A DNA stretch of 64,000 nucleotides, taken from NCBI GenBank assembly GCA_020975725.1, contig QXJR01000013.1, forward strand, positions 186,001 to 250,000, read 5' to 3'. The stretch is from Picocystis sp. L7 (Eukaryota > Chlorophyta > Picocystophyceae > Picocystales > Picocystaceae). Positions within the stretch are counted from its first letter, which is position 1, and each line of letters begins with the position of its first letter. Shown here piece by piece: positions 37,978 through 48,158 of the stretch. The translations under genes and the position numbers were made by a program. Below the pieces are notes generated by a model. The model was not told the DNA's origin, did not search any database, and was given only the letters and a program-made list of their open reading frames with translations.

Positions 37978-38706
37978 TCAATCCACGGTGTCCAACGTCT
38001 TCCGCAGCAAGTGTCTCCTTCCGAAGAAAAAATCTGGATCCGACCTCTTCCGGGCGAACCCGCTTGCTAGGTACAATTCTTCCGCAACGTCATTGCCTTC
38101 TTCTACGTGCAGCCACATATCTTCGACTTTCCATCTTCGTGCCAGCCTTTCGCTTTCCTCAAGCAGTGTTCGAGCCACACCTTGACGCCTGAATTCATTG
38201 TCCACTGCCATGTTGCTCAAGTAGAACCGTCGCGGCGCATCGGATGGGAAAGGTGGAGGCAGCAGAGATTCCACCTGTCTCATACTCACGGTCACGCATC
38301 CAATCAGCTTCCCTGAGTTGCACTGTTCGGCAACCAAGCAGATCCATTGCCTTTGGAACCGCAGCGACTCGGCTTCCCTCTCCCACCTCGCACGTTCGAT
38401 CCTTGCACGCGCGTGGGCCCTTCCCGACCGCGCCACGGCCATCTTGAGCTGTGCAATTTCGCCCTCGACTCTCTCCAGCTTCGCACGCAGCGTCGCCTCT
38501 CTCTTCCTCGCGGCTGCACGTGCGAACATGTACTCCAAATCTTCTTCCACCTGTCGCCTCCGCTTGGCATGCATGGCCTGTGCCAGTCCTTGGAGGGCTT
38601 CCAGGCGCAATTCGGGTTTCCTGGAGAAGGCTTCGGCACACACACGAGCTGCTGCACGCGTCTCCTCCGACGTGCATCGACGCACGCGATACGCTTTCGT
38701 GCGCAT
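37978..38706 (-). CDS. GNAT-family acetyltransferase with coiled-coil insertion
   Basis: The product is 242 residues from ATG 38706. The start of the GNAT fold (YRVRRCTSEETRAAARVCAE) is split from its second half by a long Arg/Ala/Glu-rich helix (ARAAARKREATLRAKLERVE...RARIERARWEREAE). The core then resumes with FYLSNMAVDNEFRRQGVARTL, which carries the acetyl-CoA loop RRQGVA, and AEELYLASGFARK. Inserted helices of this kind occur in some algal GNATs. The open frame extends upstream through RRVGRCGRAPRPTARRKAKM, which looks like the end of a transit peptide, so the true start may lie further up or in a 5' exon. Confidence 0.78.
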   Translation of the reverse strand: MRTKAYRVRRCTSEETRAAARVCAEAFSRKPELRLEALQGLAQAMHAKRRRQVEEDLEYMFARAAARKREATLRAKLERVEGEIAQLKMAVARSGRAHARARIERARWEREAESLRFQRQWICLVAEQCNSGKLIGCVTVSMRQVESLLPPPFPSDAPRRFYLSNMAVDNEFRRQGVARTLLEESERLARRWKVEDMWLHVEEGNDVAEELYLASGFARKRSDPDFFFGRRHLLRKTLDTVD

Positions 38707-39676
38707 CTTCGCCTTTCGTCGCGCTGTTGGACGTGGCGCACGCCCACACCTTCCCACACGCCTCTGGAGAACATTCTCCCATTCCTCGAAGTTCCCCGTC
38801 CCCTTCGCCGACCCCCATCGGACCGGGTCCTGGGTGTTTTCCCGAGGAGGACCGTGGCGCGTCGAGGACAACCTTTCCCGGTTCATCCACCCGATCGAAC
38901 CCGACCTCTCTCCTTTCAATCCTGCCTTTGAAGGGTTCGTTCATCGGGTGCACCCCGGTCCAACCAGGAGGGTGAATCTTCGGATCCCTCCTGGTTGGGA
39001 GAAGATACTCCCATCCAGGATGAGAGGGGGAGGGTGGCAGTCGAGGAGGATCCGAGTGGATCATCCGTGTGCAACATGGAGAGGTTGTGTGGGAACTGCA
39101 GCAATGCACCCATGGAGTGTCCATAGCGAGTGGAAGCGACAAGCGTGGACGATTGCTGCCGTGTGGGGAATTCGCGACCCTACGTGGGATCGGAAGCGCA
39201 CGGCGAATGGGACCGTCGGTGCCCCATCACGCCCCATGGGAACCTGGTGTGGTGACAGTTCTGCGGACGAGCTTGAAGGGATGCGCCAGGCAATGCGAAA
39301 CTGGTGAGCAGGACGGATCCCACTCGTCCCAAACCACGGTGGAAGACGATTCGGTCCACCGTGGGAAGGAGCCCACAGTCGGATCGGTCCCCTTCGACCC
39401 ACCCGATCCCCATCGGGAGTTTCTTCTCCCCTGTCCCCGGTCCCTTTCGGGTGGGGGAGGGAAGGGATGGAGTTAACTCGATCATTAACTCGGGAGGGGG
39501 CCTGGGCATTCGCGCGGGAACGAAGTGGCGGATGGCACCGTCTGCTTCGGCGCGCATTCCTTCCTCCGCAGGTGCGTGCGAGGCGATTTGGAGGGCGCAG
39601 CGAGACGCAGGAGGTCGAGTGGAAGCGAACGAGCTGACGCACGGGGGGAATCGCACGTGTGCGCGCAGGGGAGGCG
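38707..39676. other. 970-base divergent spacer
   Basis: The spacer separates the second GNAT (minus) and PRIM1 (plus). It holds GGAGAACATTCTCC at about 38768 (near-palindrome, 60 bases before the GNAT ATG), a CCAGGAGGG...CCTCCTGG inverted repeat near 38965-38995, and GTTAAC at 39473-39478. No gene is seen. Confidence 0.55.
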
Positions 39677-40990
39677 ATGGAACAGGACGAAGATGGAACG
39701 TTCGCAGCGCCGAAGTTCGCCGAAGGATGCGTGCAAGACTTGATGAAATCGTACTACAGCATGCTCTTTCCATGGAAGGAGATGTACCGTTGGCTCTCGT
39801 ACGGGAACGATAGCAAGCTGCCGCAAGCGGATCCGAACTACTTCCGAAAGAGAGAGTTCTGCTTCACGTTAGACGGAGACATCTTCGTCCGATACCAATC
39901 CTTCGGCAATGGCGAAGAACTGCACAAAGCACTGAAAGAAAAAGTGCCCGCCAAGATCGACCTTGGACCGGTGTACAGCGTGGATCCGCAGAAGAGATCC
40001 AGCTACGCGAACAGCGGATCGCAGAAAGCATTCACGCCGATCGAGAGAGAACTGGTCTTCGACATCGACATGACGGATTACGATGACGTGAGAGCCTGCT
40101 GCGACGAAGCCAACATCTGCGCCAAGTGCTGGCCGCTGATGAACGCCGCCATCAAAATCATCGACACGGGCCTGCGAGAAGATTTCGGGTTCCGCAACCT
40201 ACTGTGGGTGTTCTCGGGAAGACGCGGGATCCATTGTTGGGCCTGCGATCAAAGAGCAAGGAGCTTGTCTGACGAACAGCGATCGGCAGTGGCCAATTAC
40301 TTTGCTGTCTATAAAGGGATGGAAGCTGGAAGGACAAAGCTCGACTTCACGTATCCCAACATGCATCCGCTAGTGGAACGATCCTACAACCAGGTCCTGC
40401 TTCCTATGTGGAAAGAGATTGTGCTACCTCAACAACGAGTGCTAGAAACACCAAAACTGCAAGAAAAAGTGCTCTCCATGATCCCGGATGAGGAAATTTG
40501 CCGAAGGCACAGGGAAGAATGGGCCCAGAATCGACCATGCAATCGCGTGTCCGAACCTGGTGCCCTTAGTGTTGCACGTTGGGAAAAACTTGCTGGAGAC
40601 TTGGCAAGGGAAAACAAGAGGCGAACCATAGCAGAGATCATCATTGGATTCACGTACCCTAGGCTTGATATTGATGTGTCCAAAAAGATGAATCACTTGT
40701 TGAAAGCACCCTTCTGCGTTCATCCCAAGACGGGGAAGGTATGTGTACCTATCGATCCCAAGAACCCGGAAGATTTTGACCCAGATACGGTCCCCACGGT
40801 TGCTCAGTTACTCAATGAAATCAATGAGCGCAAAAAACCTGATCAGCCTGCAACTTGGCAACTCACCTCCATGAAGGGATGGGTGGACCTCTACTCCGCT
40901 ACCTTCTTGGAAGGGCTAGAGGAGGACGTGAGGGCAGAACTGCAAAGAAAAGGCCGGCAGACTGCAGAGATGCCTCGTGCTGACTGGTGA
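39677..40990 (+). CDS. PRIM1: DNA primase small catalytic subunit
   Basis: The product is 437 residues (human PRIM1 has 420). N-terminal blocks are MKSYYSMLFPWKEMYRWLSYG and FTLDGDIFVRYQSF. The catalytic DxD is in LVFDIDMTDYDDVR (Asp129, Asp131). The zinc site is CCDEANICAKCW (Cys141/142, 148, 151). LLWVFSGRRGIHCWACD is the nucleotide-binding SGRRGxHxW signature. The subunit makes RNA primers with PRIM2 and DNA polymerase alpha. All key residues are present. ATG 39677 is the first in frame. Confidence 0.96.
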   Translation: MEQDEDGTFAAPKFAEGCVQDLMKSYYSMLFPWKEMYRWLSYGNDSKLPQADPNYFRKREFCFTLDGDIFVRYQSFGNGEELHKALKEKVPAKIDLGPVYSVDPQKRSSYANSGSQKAFTPIERELVFDIDMTDYDDVRACCDEANICAKCWPLMNAAIKIIDTGLREDFGFRNLLWVFSGRRGIHCWACDQRARSLSDEQRSAVANYFAVYKGMEAGRTKLDFTYPNMHPLVERSYNQVLLPMWKEIVLPQQRVLETPKLQEKVLSMIPDEEICRRHREEWAQNRPCNRVSEPGALSVARWEKLAGDLARENKRRTIAEIIIGFTYPRLDIDVSKKMNHLLKAPFCVHPKTGKVCVPIDPKNPEDFDPDTVPTVAQLLNEINERKKPDQPATWQLTSMKGWVDLYSATFLEGLEEDVRAELQRKGRQTAEMPRADW

Positions 40991-41084
40991 GCCCATGTAC
41001 TTGCTAGCACAAAACAGGGAAAAGGAAAGGGTTTCACTCTAAGACATTTCACTCACTGCAAGATACTTGCAGCACTGCGACGAT

Positions 41085-42530
41085 TTAGCTGCGATTAGGT
41101 AACACTCCAGCTGCAGCAAACAGCTCGTTTGAGGCTGCATTGTGCTTTTGAATCACGGCATCTAAATCTACAGTCACAAACTTGCCATCTTGTATGATAA
41201 CTCGACCATTCACAATGTTATAACTGCAATATTGTCCCCAAGCAGCTGACAGCAAGAGGCCTGCAACAGGGTCTTGCTGTGCACCGGCAAAACCTACACT
41301 CTTTTGCATTTCCCACGCAACAATGTCTGCCGCCATCCCTGGCCGTATCACCCCTACTTCGTCTTGCCTCCCCAGGCATTTTGCACCACCTGTCGTTGCC
41401 AATTTCAGAGCTGTTCGCGCATCCATTGCGGATGGGTTGCCAGGGACAACCTCTGAGTCCTGTGTGGGGGGTCGGAATTCTCGAACACGTGCAGCCAGCA
41501 TCGCCAATCTCGCTTCTGCAACCAGGTTGCTTGTATCATTGCTCGCTGCACCATCAACTCCAATTCCAACTGGCACACCTGCGGCTACGAGCTTTTGGAT
41601 GGGAGCAATGCCACTTGCCAATCGCATGTTCGAAGAGGGACAATGGGCCACTCCGCATTGGGCCTGGCTGAACATGCTGATCTCGCTGTCAGACAAGAGA
41701 ACACAATGTGCAAACCAGCAATCGTCCTGGGCCCATCCGCATTCAGTGATGTATTCCCCTGGCGATTGCTTGAGTACCTCAGTATGGTACTCCAAGTCTC
41801 TAAAGTTTTCGGACAGATGGGTGTGCAGCCTCACTCCTTTGTACTGGCGAGCAAGAGCAGCAGTGTCCTTCATTAGTTGCCGAGTGACTGAAAAGGGAGA
41901 ACATGGTCCCAACGCGATCCTAAGCATAGCAAAAGGTCTCGGATCATGATATTCACGTAAGATACGTTCACAATCCTCCAGCACGGTCTCTTCCTCTTCC
42001 GTGACATTGTCTGGCGGCAGGCCACCCTTTGACTGTCCCAGGGACATGGCGCCACGGACAGGTTGGAATCGGATGCCAATCTCTCTTGCAGCTTCTATCA
42101 GGTCATCGATCTTGCAACCGTTGGGATAGATATATGCATGGTCCGTGGTCAACGTACATCCACTCATCATGAGCTCTGCCATGCTCATCAACGCGGAAAT
42201 GTGCATTTGATGCGGTTGTAGGTGTTGCCAAATCCCGTAGAGGTAGGTGAGCCATTCGAAGAGCTCCCCATCTTCCTTACACCCTTTCGTCAGACTTTGA
42301 AACAGGTGATGGTGCGTGTTGATCAGTCCAGGTGTGACAAGCTGCCCTTTCAACTCCAGCATACGGTCGGCTTGCATGGCTTCTTCCGGCAGGTCTTCCA
42401 TCCTTCCAACCCACTGGATGACGTTTCCCAGGACAAATACCCCTGCATCTCGTATCTCACCGATCTCTTCGTCGCCTGTGTAAAGATGTTCGATGTGCGA
42501 CAGCAAGAGGCTGCCTTGCGACACGTCCAT
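41085..42530 (-). CDS. Amidohydrolase, 8-oxoguanine deaminase / hydroxyatrazine hydrolase type
   Basis: The product is 481 residues. It is a metal-dependent amidohydrolase of the ATZ/TRZ/guanine-deaminase group, with metal ligands in TPGLINTHHHLFQSLTKG, RLHTHLSE, WFAHCVLLSDSEI and the aspartate of GIGVDGAASNDTSN. The pattern HHHLFQ(S/T)LTR/K and CPSSNMRLASG is that of the family annotated as 8-oxoguanine deaminase or hydroxydechloroatrazine ethylaminohydrolase. It probably removes an amino group from a purine or triazine ring. The substrate is an inference. ATG 42530 (MDVSQGSLLL) is the first in frame. It is convergent with PRIM1 across 94 bases. Confidence 0.9.
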   Translation of the reverse strand: MDVSQGSLLLSHIEHLYTGDEEIGEIRDAGVFVLGNVIQWVGRMEDLPEEAMQADRMLELKGQLVTPGLINTHHHLFQSLTKGCKEDGELFEWLTYLYGIWQHLQPHQMHISALMSMAELMMSGCTLTTDHAYIYPNGCKIDDLIEAAREIGIRFQPVRGAMSLGQSKGGLPPDNVTEEEETVLEDCERILREYHDPRPFAMLRIALGPCSPFSVTRQLMKDTAALARQYKGVRLHTHLSENFRDLEYHTEVLKQSPGEYITECGWAQDDCWFAHCVLLSDSEISMFSQAQCGVAHCPSSNMRLASGIAPIQKLVAAGVPVGIGVDGAASNDTSNLVAEARLAMLAARVREFRPPTQDSEVVPGNPSAMDARTALKLATTGGAKCLGRQDEVGVIRPGMAADIVAWEMQKSVGFAGAQQDPVAGLLLSAAWGQYCSYNIVNGRVIIQDGKFVTVDLDAVIQKHNAASNELFAAAGVLPNRS

Positions 42531-43507
42531 CTCCGTTGCCCTAACGAACACAACCCTTCCTCGAATGCCCGGTCGAGAAGGTTGTCCGATAGGTTCCCTT
42601 TCAATTGTCTCCTTCTATTCAAGGTGTTGATCGGGACGGTCCAATCGAGTCCTTCCCTTCTGAACCGGTCATCTCTCTCGTCTGGCATCGGTGGGAAGAA
42701 GGATGACCGTTCGTCCGAAGACGTCATCGGAGTTCAGCTTCCACATCTCCAAACGTGTCTGGAGGACCTTCCTGAGCGTTGATGCGAAACGAGGTCCAAC
42801 CCATCGTGTTGCACGCGGCCATTGAGTAGGATAGAAGTCGGTTGGTTCGAATTGCCGAGTTTGGGAAGCCTCCTACGTTTCGATGCAGCACTTCGTGGAA
42901 CCGGGGATGGAACCCAGGCATCGGAGCTAGAAGCGTGCGAGGCATCAAGATTCTTGGACCTGGTCCAGTGCACATACGTCTCGCACCGGACATCCCAGTT
43001 GCTGTCCGTCTTAACAGGATGCAAGCAGAAGCTTTGGCCAGGGATCTGCTCGTTGTTGCAGGAACGGTTCGGTTGAGTTTCGGATCGCACGAGCTGCACC
43101 TTCCTCTTTTTCCCGGCAAAGGACATCATACTCCACAGGTTGGCTTTCACGTCCTCTTGCAGCATCCAATGGCACCCGTCCAGGTGTCCCCGATTACCAC
43201 GTGGTGGTGCTGCCCATGCAGATCCTGAACTTCGGATCCACTCGCACGTGCCGGCTGTTCCGAGCCGGATCCACCACGGTTCCCCCAGGACCTCCTATGC
43301 TCCACGTGGCACGGTACGGAACCCTCCCCGAATCGGTACGGACGGGGTCTCGCAGCCGGTCACGTGACACGTGCCTCCGCCATATTCTCCCCCGGGGGAG
43401 GGGGTTAAGGGACGGGTTAAGTGGAGCGGATTGGGCGAGAGGGACACATTTGTGCCTCCTGTCCGACGCCGAAGGTTCGCGAGGCGCACGTCGAAACGAG
43501 GCGCGAC
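42531..43507. other. 977-base spacer with one possible coding frame
   Basis: The spacer lies between the divergent amidohydrolase and phosphatidate phosphatase genes. A plus frame at 42842-43228 contains VHIRLAPDIPVAVRLNRMQAE and LLVVAGTVRLSF, which looks protein-like, but the overlapping minus frame is also open and no family is recognised. GTTAAG motifs at 43404-43409 and 43416-43421 lie 104 and 92 bases before the next ATG, and CATATTCTCCC lies at about 43381. Confidence 0.45.
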
Positions 43508-44188
43508 ATGCGAACGTGCGCGCGGATCCAAACGGGAGGGAAGGTGCAGGCAAAGATGGAGGACGCAGAGGCGCGAAGGAAGGTGCGGGCGGCGCGGAGG
43601 GAGGCCAAGGGAGGCGTTTTGCGAGCCATCAATTCCTGCACGAAGTTCGCTGTCTCCGGAGCCGCCTTCGCCGCACTGGCGTACTTCCGAAACGCGGAAG
43701 CATGCTGGGCACTCACGGGATCCATCCTGTCCTCCTTCAACTGCAAGTTCCTCAAGCATCTGCTCAATCACGAAAGGCCGGAGAGCGCCCCCAAAGCAGA
43801 CCCCGGCATGCCTTCTGCACATGCACAAAGCCTTGCCTTCCTCTCCACTTACGCAACTTTGCACCTTGCCAGAGCGAACGCTGTAGCAGCATTCGTATTG
43901 CAAGCACTCAGTCTCTTCCTGGCTTGGCTACGTGTAGAAATGGGCTACCACACACTCATTCAAGTGGTGGTGGGATACCTGCTCGGGACAAGCTCCGCAG
44001 CGGCATGGTTCTTCCTGGGACAACAGGCCCTTCCACAGTTGATGCTGAACCCGGAGACCCTGCAGATGGTGTACGTAGCTGTGATAATATCCATGGGCTT
44101 GTTTGCCATTCTTTTCGGAAAAGGTTGGCTGCAAGAGCTGACGGAAGGACTGGACAAGTTGCAGCGAAGCCTGTCCAAGCAAGGCTAG
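43508..44188 (+). CDS. Plastid-type phosphatidate phosphatase (PAP2 family, LPP-epsilon-like)
   Basis: The product is 226 residues. The N-terminus is basic, with MRTCARIQTGGKVQAK as a short plastid presequence. The three PAP2 phosphatase motifs are visible in the plant LPP-epsilon/gamma form: KFLKHLLNHERP, DPGMPSAHAQS (PSxH) and RVEMGYHTLIQVVVGYLLG with the catalytic histidine. Four or five hydrophobic segments support a membrane protein. The enzyme removes phosphate from phosphatidic acid to give diacylglycerol for galactolipid synthesis in the plastid envelope. The usual plant length is near 280, so the N-terminus is short. Confidence 0.9.
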   Translation: MRTCARIQTGGKVQAKMEDAEARRKVRAARREAKGGVLRAINSCTKFAVSGAAFAALAYFRNAEACWALTGSILSSFNCKFLKHLLNHERPESAPKADPGMPSAHAQSLAFLSTYATLHLARANAVAAFVLQALSLFLAWLRVEMGYHTLIQVVVGYLLGTSSAAAWFFLGQQALPQLMLNPETLQMVYVAVIISMGLFAILFGKGWLQELTEGLDKLQRSLSKQG

Positions 44189-44230
44189 GTGTTTGATGAC
44201 AATGCATTATCATCTTCATGCCATGCAACC

Positions 44231-44968
44231 TCACAGCTTGCAAAGCTCTTCCCAATCCGGAAACAGCGTCTGACGCATCCTAATGGCGTGCCGCGTCAGA
44301 TTGGACAGCTGGGAATTTTCTCCGATGAAATGTGATTTTATGCCTCTGTAATCAAACGGGTCCCAAATAAGCAAGGAAACGCATGCAAAGACGGCCACAT
44401 CCAGTGTATGAATCTCATCTCCGAACATGTATTTTTTCCTACCTAGATGCTGGGAAACGATCCCCAAGTCGCGGACAGCTGTCTCCACCACTCTTTCCAT
44501 CCCCGGCCCCGTGCTTCTGTACATGACTTTGAACTTCAGCTTGGCCGAGCGGTACATTTGTGCGAACCATGAAAATGGCCAGAAGGCGCTGAGAAGGTAC
44601 TTCCTGGCCTTGTGCGGTTCTCGGAGCCACCTGGAGCACACGATGGCGTTTCGCACGTTTCCGTTCAGCTTGGCGAGCATCTGGGACGAGGTCTCCAGCT
44701 CCTTTTCGTTCAGCCTCTTGTCCAGGTTCAGTCCCAGTGCTTCCTGCAGTTTCTCCAGGTGTTCGATTCCTTGTCCCATGGCTTTCCCGTTGACCATCAC
44801 TTCGCCTTGGTCTCCACCGAACGTGCTGGTTCGCGAATCCGTCTCGTACGGGCAGTCCACGGCCCGCAGGAGCGTCTCTGAGAACACCGAATCCATGTGA
44901 GCGTCTGGTCCGAACCTCCAGCGTCCGAAATGGCGCAGACGCACGCGGTTCGGCTCGTCAGGACGCAT
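44231..44968 (-). CDS. FAXC/metaxin-like GST-fold protein
   Basis: The product is 245 residues from ATG 44968. It resembles the failed axon connections (FAXC)/metaxin group of GST-like proteins. The N-terminal thioredoxin-like part has SETLLRAVDCPYETDSR and VMVNGKAMGQGIEHLEKL, and the C-terminal helical domain has SQHLGRKKYMFGDEIHTLDVAVFACV, which contains the D-x3-F signature of the GST C-domain. Metaxins act at the outer mitochondrial membrane; for the FAXC group the role is unclear. An in-frame ATG at 45016 adds 16 residues. Three GTTAAG/CTTAAC motifs lie 59-140 bases upstream. Confidence 0.75.
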   Translation of the reverse strand: MRPDEPNRVRLRHFGRWRFGPDAHMDSVFSETLLRAVDCPYETDSRTSTFGGDQGEVMVNGKAMGQGIEHLEKLQEALGLNLDKRLNEKELETSSQMLAKLNGNVRNAIVCSRWLREPHKARKYLLSAFWPFSWFAQMYRSAKLKFKVMYRSTGPGMERVVETAVRDLGIVSQHLGRKKYMFGDEIHTLDVAVFACVSLLIWDPFDYRGIKSHFIGENSQLSNLTRHAIRMRQTLFPDWEELCKL

Positions 44969-45885
44969 CGCGACGCGCAATTGCACGCGTGTCCCGTCTC
45001 GACAGGACGTGGGCACCCCCTCTACACTTAACCCACACTTAACTCCATTCCAGCCTGGGACGTTGGGCGGCGGTCCCCTGCCCGAAACGCAGTTTATATC
45101 GGGTTAAGTGCGACGGGAGGCCACGTCGCGTGGGCGTGTCTTGCCGCCTCTCGCGTGGGATGCTTCGGACCTCGTGGATGCGTTCATGCGAGGTGCACGA
45201 GATCCTGTGAACGTGGAAGACGGATGGAGTTTCGCGTTCGAACCGTGGGACTTGATTCCGAGGGTGTTGGTGTCGGACAGGGGGGAAGGTCCAAGCGTCC
45301 AAGCCTCTTTTGTGGAGCGCAGGGACCCATCCATGGTAGGAACACACATGACATGGCACAGGATGGTTGGGTCCAATGCTGTTGCTGCCACGACCATCCA
45401 CAAGCCGAGCTACCGTCCGCCAGGGACGGCAGCGTCCGGTCCGCATCGAACCTGGGTGCGGTCCTGTCGATGCAATTCCAGTGCCTTCGTGCTTCCCTTC
45501 GCGGAAACCCATCGAAGAACGCAATCCTCGCTCGAACCAAAGCTCTCCTGGCCAAGTTGCATCGTGGTGTGTGCCTTTTCGCTTCCCCCTTTGTCCCTGC
45601 AGGACCCCCTGTTAACCCGAATATGCTCACTTAACCCCAGGGGAGTACCATCCGACCTCCGAATCGCCCCACGCATGCGGACCGCAGCATCGCCGATACC
45701 GCAGAGGAATCCGGTACGAATGTCAACCTTCCTCTGCGGCAACGGCACGCGTGTCCGTTCGCGTTTCGATCCCCTCGCGCAGAGGAACGATGGGTCCTTC
45801 CTAAGGGTGCCTCTGCGGTACAGGTTCGATTTCCACGTGTGGCGTGTGGCGTACGAGGTCGTCGACAGATGCGCGTGGCGATGCG
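44969..45885. other. 917-base divergent spacer rich in GTTAA motifs
   Basis: The spacer separates the FAXC-like gene (minus) and the first MscS gene (plus). CTTAAC lies at 45027-45032, 45038-45043 and 45630-45635, GTTAAG at 45103-45108 and GTTAAC at 45611-45616, so the motif clusters at both ends. A CCTCTGCGG element recurs on both strands near 45698-45815 (GCAGAGGAA, CTCTGCGGTA). No gene is seen. Confidence 0.6.
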
Positions 45886-48024
45886 ATGGAAGGCGGCAAG
45901 CATCCGACGTACGACAGCTTGAGGCGGAGGCGTTCGAGGCCTTCCAACCTGCACAGCTTCTCCAAGGAAGACTTCTGTGGACACGTGCTGCCGTTCCGGG
46001 ACGCACTGAGCGAATGGAGGAAGAGGAAGGAAGCGGATGAATGGGCCAAAGCCAAAGCCAAGAAAGATGCAGAGGCGCAGGCGATGGCCAAGGCAACAGA
46101 TGGGAAGGGAACGACTGCGGAATCGCCAAGGACGCCGAGAGCCGGGACGAAAGTACATGGAGATAGCAACGGACCAAAAGCTCCGCACCCATTGCAGGAT
46201 CCCTCGTACACGATGGTGGCCAGGAAGGAAGATGGAGCGGAAGAAGATGAAGAAGAGGTCGAAAGCCTCTCCAGACGCACAGGGATCGGCCGGCTCGAAA
46301 TCCTCAAGTTCTCAATCCTTTCTGTCTCGATTGCCATGGGAGTGATGGCGATCATCATGTACCTTACCCCTTTGGATGTCGAAGTGAGAAATGCAGACCT
46401 CGAGGCTATCCTGCTGATCTCTGCCGCAGTCATAGGAGGGTACTGGTGGGTTGTGCCGGTGCTGGTAGTGCTTGAGCTCTTTTTCCAATCCACCGTCATC
46501 TTCTCACCCAGCAGCCTGATTGTGTATTTCAGTATATCCTTGCACTCGCTGGTGCGCCAGTTCTTGTACGTTTGGTTGATATTCGGCCTGTGGGCTGGTC
46601 TGTTCACGGAGACAACATTATATGCAACCTTGAATCGTGTGTTGGGCTGCGTGCTGGTTTTTGTGGGTGCGCGTATCTTGAATCGTATCTTTATCAAGTG
46701 GTTCTCCCTCAGTTTCCATCAAAGGACCTACTTCAAGAAAATATACAAAGCCATCCAGAATGAGTTCCTGCTCTTGAATTTGCAAGCAGGACAAAGTAAA
46801 ACAGAAAAGATGCTGGACAAGAGCTTGATCAACCCGCTGTCTCCAATGTTATGTATGAAGAGGACGAACTCCACCATTCAAGACCGCTCTACCTTGGCCG
46901 AGATATACAAAATTAGCGAAGCAGACTTATTCAATTCGCCCTTTTACGTGCAAAAAGCTGCCAAACACATCCGTAAGTCCAAGCTGCCTATCCTCACAGC
47001 TCATCAAAAGGATGGAGAACCAGAGGTCATCGAGATGGAGTCCCGTCAGCAGGCCTATCAGCTTGCAAAGCGTGTGTTTCGCAAGTTGCGCTCTCAGAAG
47101 CAGGCACAGAGCCTCACCTCCGATGATCTCCAGCAATTGCTGTCGGCAAGGGACGCAGCTGTAGTGCTGGACTGGGACAAAAAGACGGAATACGAGGAGA
47201 TAAGGCTGAGCAGCTTGATCGAAGCTTTTGGCACTATATACGACGAGCGGCGTTCCCTTGCTCTAACCTTGCGAGACTCGAACACCGTCCTTGGGAAGGT
47301 TTCTGTGTTCACCGGAGCCATCCTCGGGATTTTTGTGGTGGTGATCTGGCTGCTGATGTTCGAGATCGATGTGATGGAGATGTGGATTGCCATAGGGAGT
47401 GCTATATTAGGGTTGAGCTTTATCTTTGGTTCCTCCATTCAGATGATCTTTGAGACGTCCCTCTTTATTTTCTTCGTCCATCCCTTCGATGTGGAGGACG
47501 ACATTCAGATCAATGGCGAGCAGTACACGGTAGAGTCCATTGGCCTGCACACGACCCAACTGTGTCATGCAGACGGGAGGAAGTTCTTCGTGCGGATGTC
47601 AAGCCTGGCTTGCTCGGATTTGGTGAACTTGAGTAGATCGGAGTGTCGTTGGGAGGTGTATTACTTCCTGGTCGATGCTGGCACGCAGAGTTATGTGTTT
47701 CAGAAGCTCACGGAGCGAGTGCAGGACGTGGTCGACAGCGACAAGGACGATTACCAGGCGTTTTCCGTTTCTTTCGCTTCGGTGGACCATCCTTTGAAGC
47801 TGAGCTTGAAGCTGGCGGTGGGTTTCAACCACTCGGGTGCAGATTTGGGTCGCATGAATTGGGACCGCACGCGAATCTTGGCGGCGGTCCGCGAGGTGCT
47901 GACCCTCCACGGCGTGCGTTACACCATGGGTGTCCAGCCTCTGTCTGGTTTGGATCGCCTGGTCCCATCCTTGCCACGTGATGTAGACAGCAACGAATCC
48001 TTGTTGGATCCACAAGACTTGTAA
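45886..48024 (+). CDS. MscS-like mechanosensitive channel, copy 1
   Basis: The product is 712 residues. A charged cytosolic N-terminus of about 140 residues precedes several membrane helices (ISAAVIGGYWWVVPVLVVLE and others). A degenerate EF-hand-like block follows (VLDWDKKTEYEEI then YDERRSLALTLRDSNTVLGK), as in the yeast Msy1/Msy2 and plant MSL10 groups. The MscS pore and beta domain then read GSAILGLSFIFGSSIQMIFE and FFVHPFDVEDDIQINGEQYTVE. It should act as a tension-gated ion channel in the plasma or ER membrane. It is adjacent to and about half identical by eye with the next gene, so the pair is a tandem duplication. Confidence 0.92.
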   Translation: MEGGKHPTYDSLRRRRSRPSNLHSFSKEDFCGHVLPFRDALSEWRKRKEADEWAKAKAKKDAEAQAMAKATDGKGTTAESPRTPRAGTKVHGDSNGPKAPHPLQDPSYTMVARKEDGAEEDEEEVESLSRRTGIGRLEILKFSILSVSIAMGVMAIIMYLTPLDVEVRNADLEAILLISAAVIGGYWWVVPVLVVLELFFQSTVIFSPSSLIVYFSISLHSLVRQFLYVWLIFGLWAGLFTETTLYATLNRVLGCVLVFVGARILNRIFIKWFSLSFHQRTYFKKIYKAIQNEFLLLNLQAGQSKTEKMLDKSLINPLSPMLCMKRTNSTIQDRSTLAEIYKISEADLFNSPFYVQKAAKHIRKSKLPILTAHQKDGEPEVIEMESRQQAYQLAKRVFRKLRSQKQAQSLTSDDLQQLLSARDAAVVLDWDKKTEYEEIRLSSLIEAFGTIYDERRSLALTLRDSNTVLGKVSVFTGAILGIFVVVIWLLMFEIDVMEMWIAIGSAILGLSFIFGSSIQMIFETSLFIFFVHPFDVEDDIQINGEQYTVESIGLHTTQLCHADGRKFFVRMSSLACSDLVNLSRSECRWEVYYFLVDAGTQSYVFQKLTERVQDVVDSDKDDYQAFSVSFASVDHPLKLSLKLAVGFNHSGADLGRMNWDRTRILAAVREVLTLHGVRYTMGVQPLSGLDRLVPSLPRDVDSNESLLDPQDL

Positions 48025-48158
48025 TGATCCTGGTAACATGCACCACCAGTCCGACGGTTCGTGGTCCATTCGGGTTCGATCGGGGATAGAAGGGACCCTT
48101 TGATCGGAAGCGTTCGGCTTCGAAAGGGAGACGAAAGGGAAACGAAAGGACGTCGACG

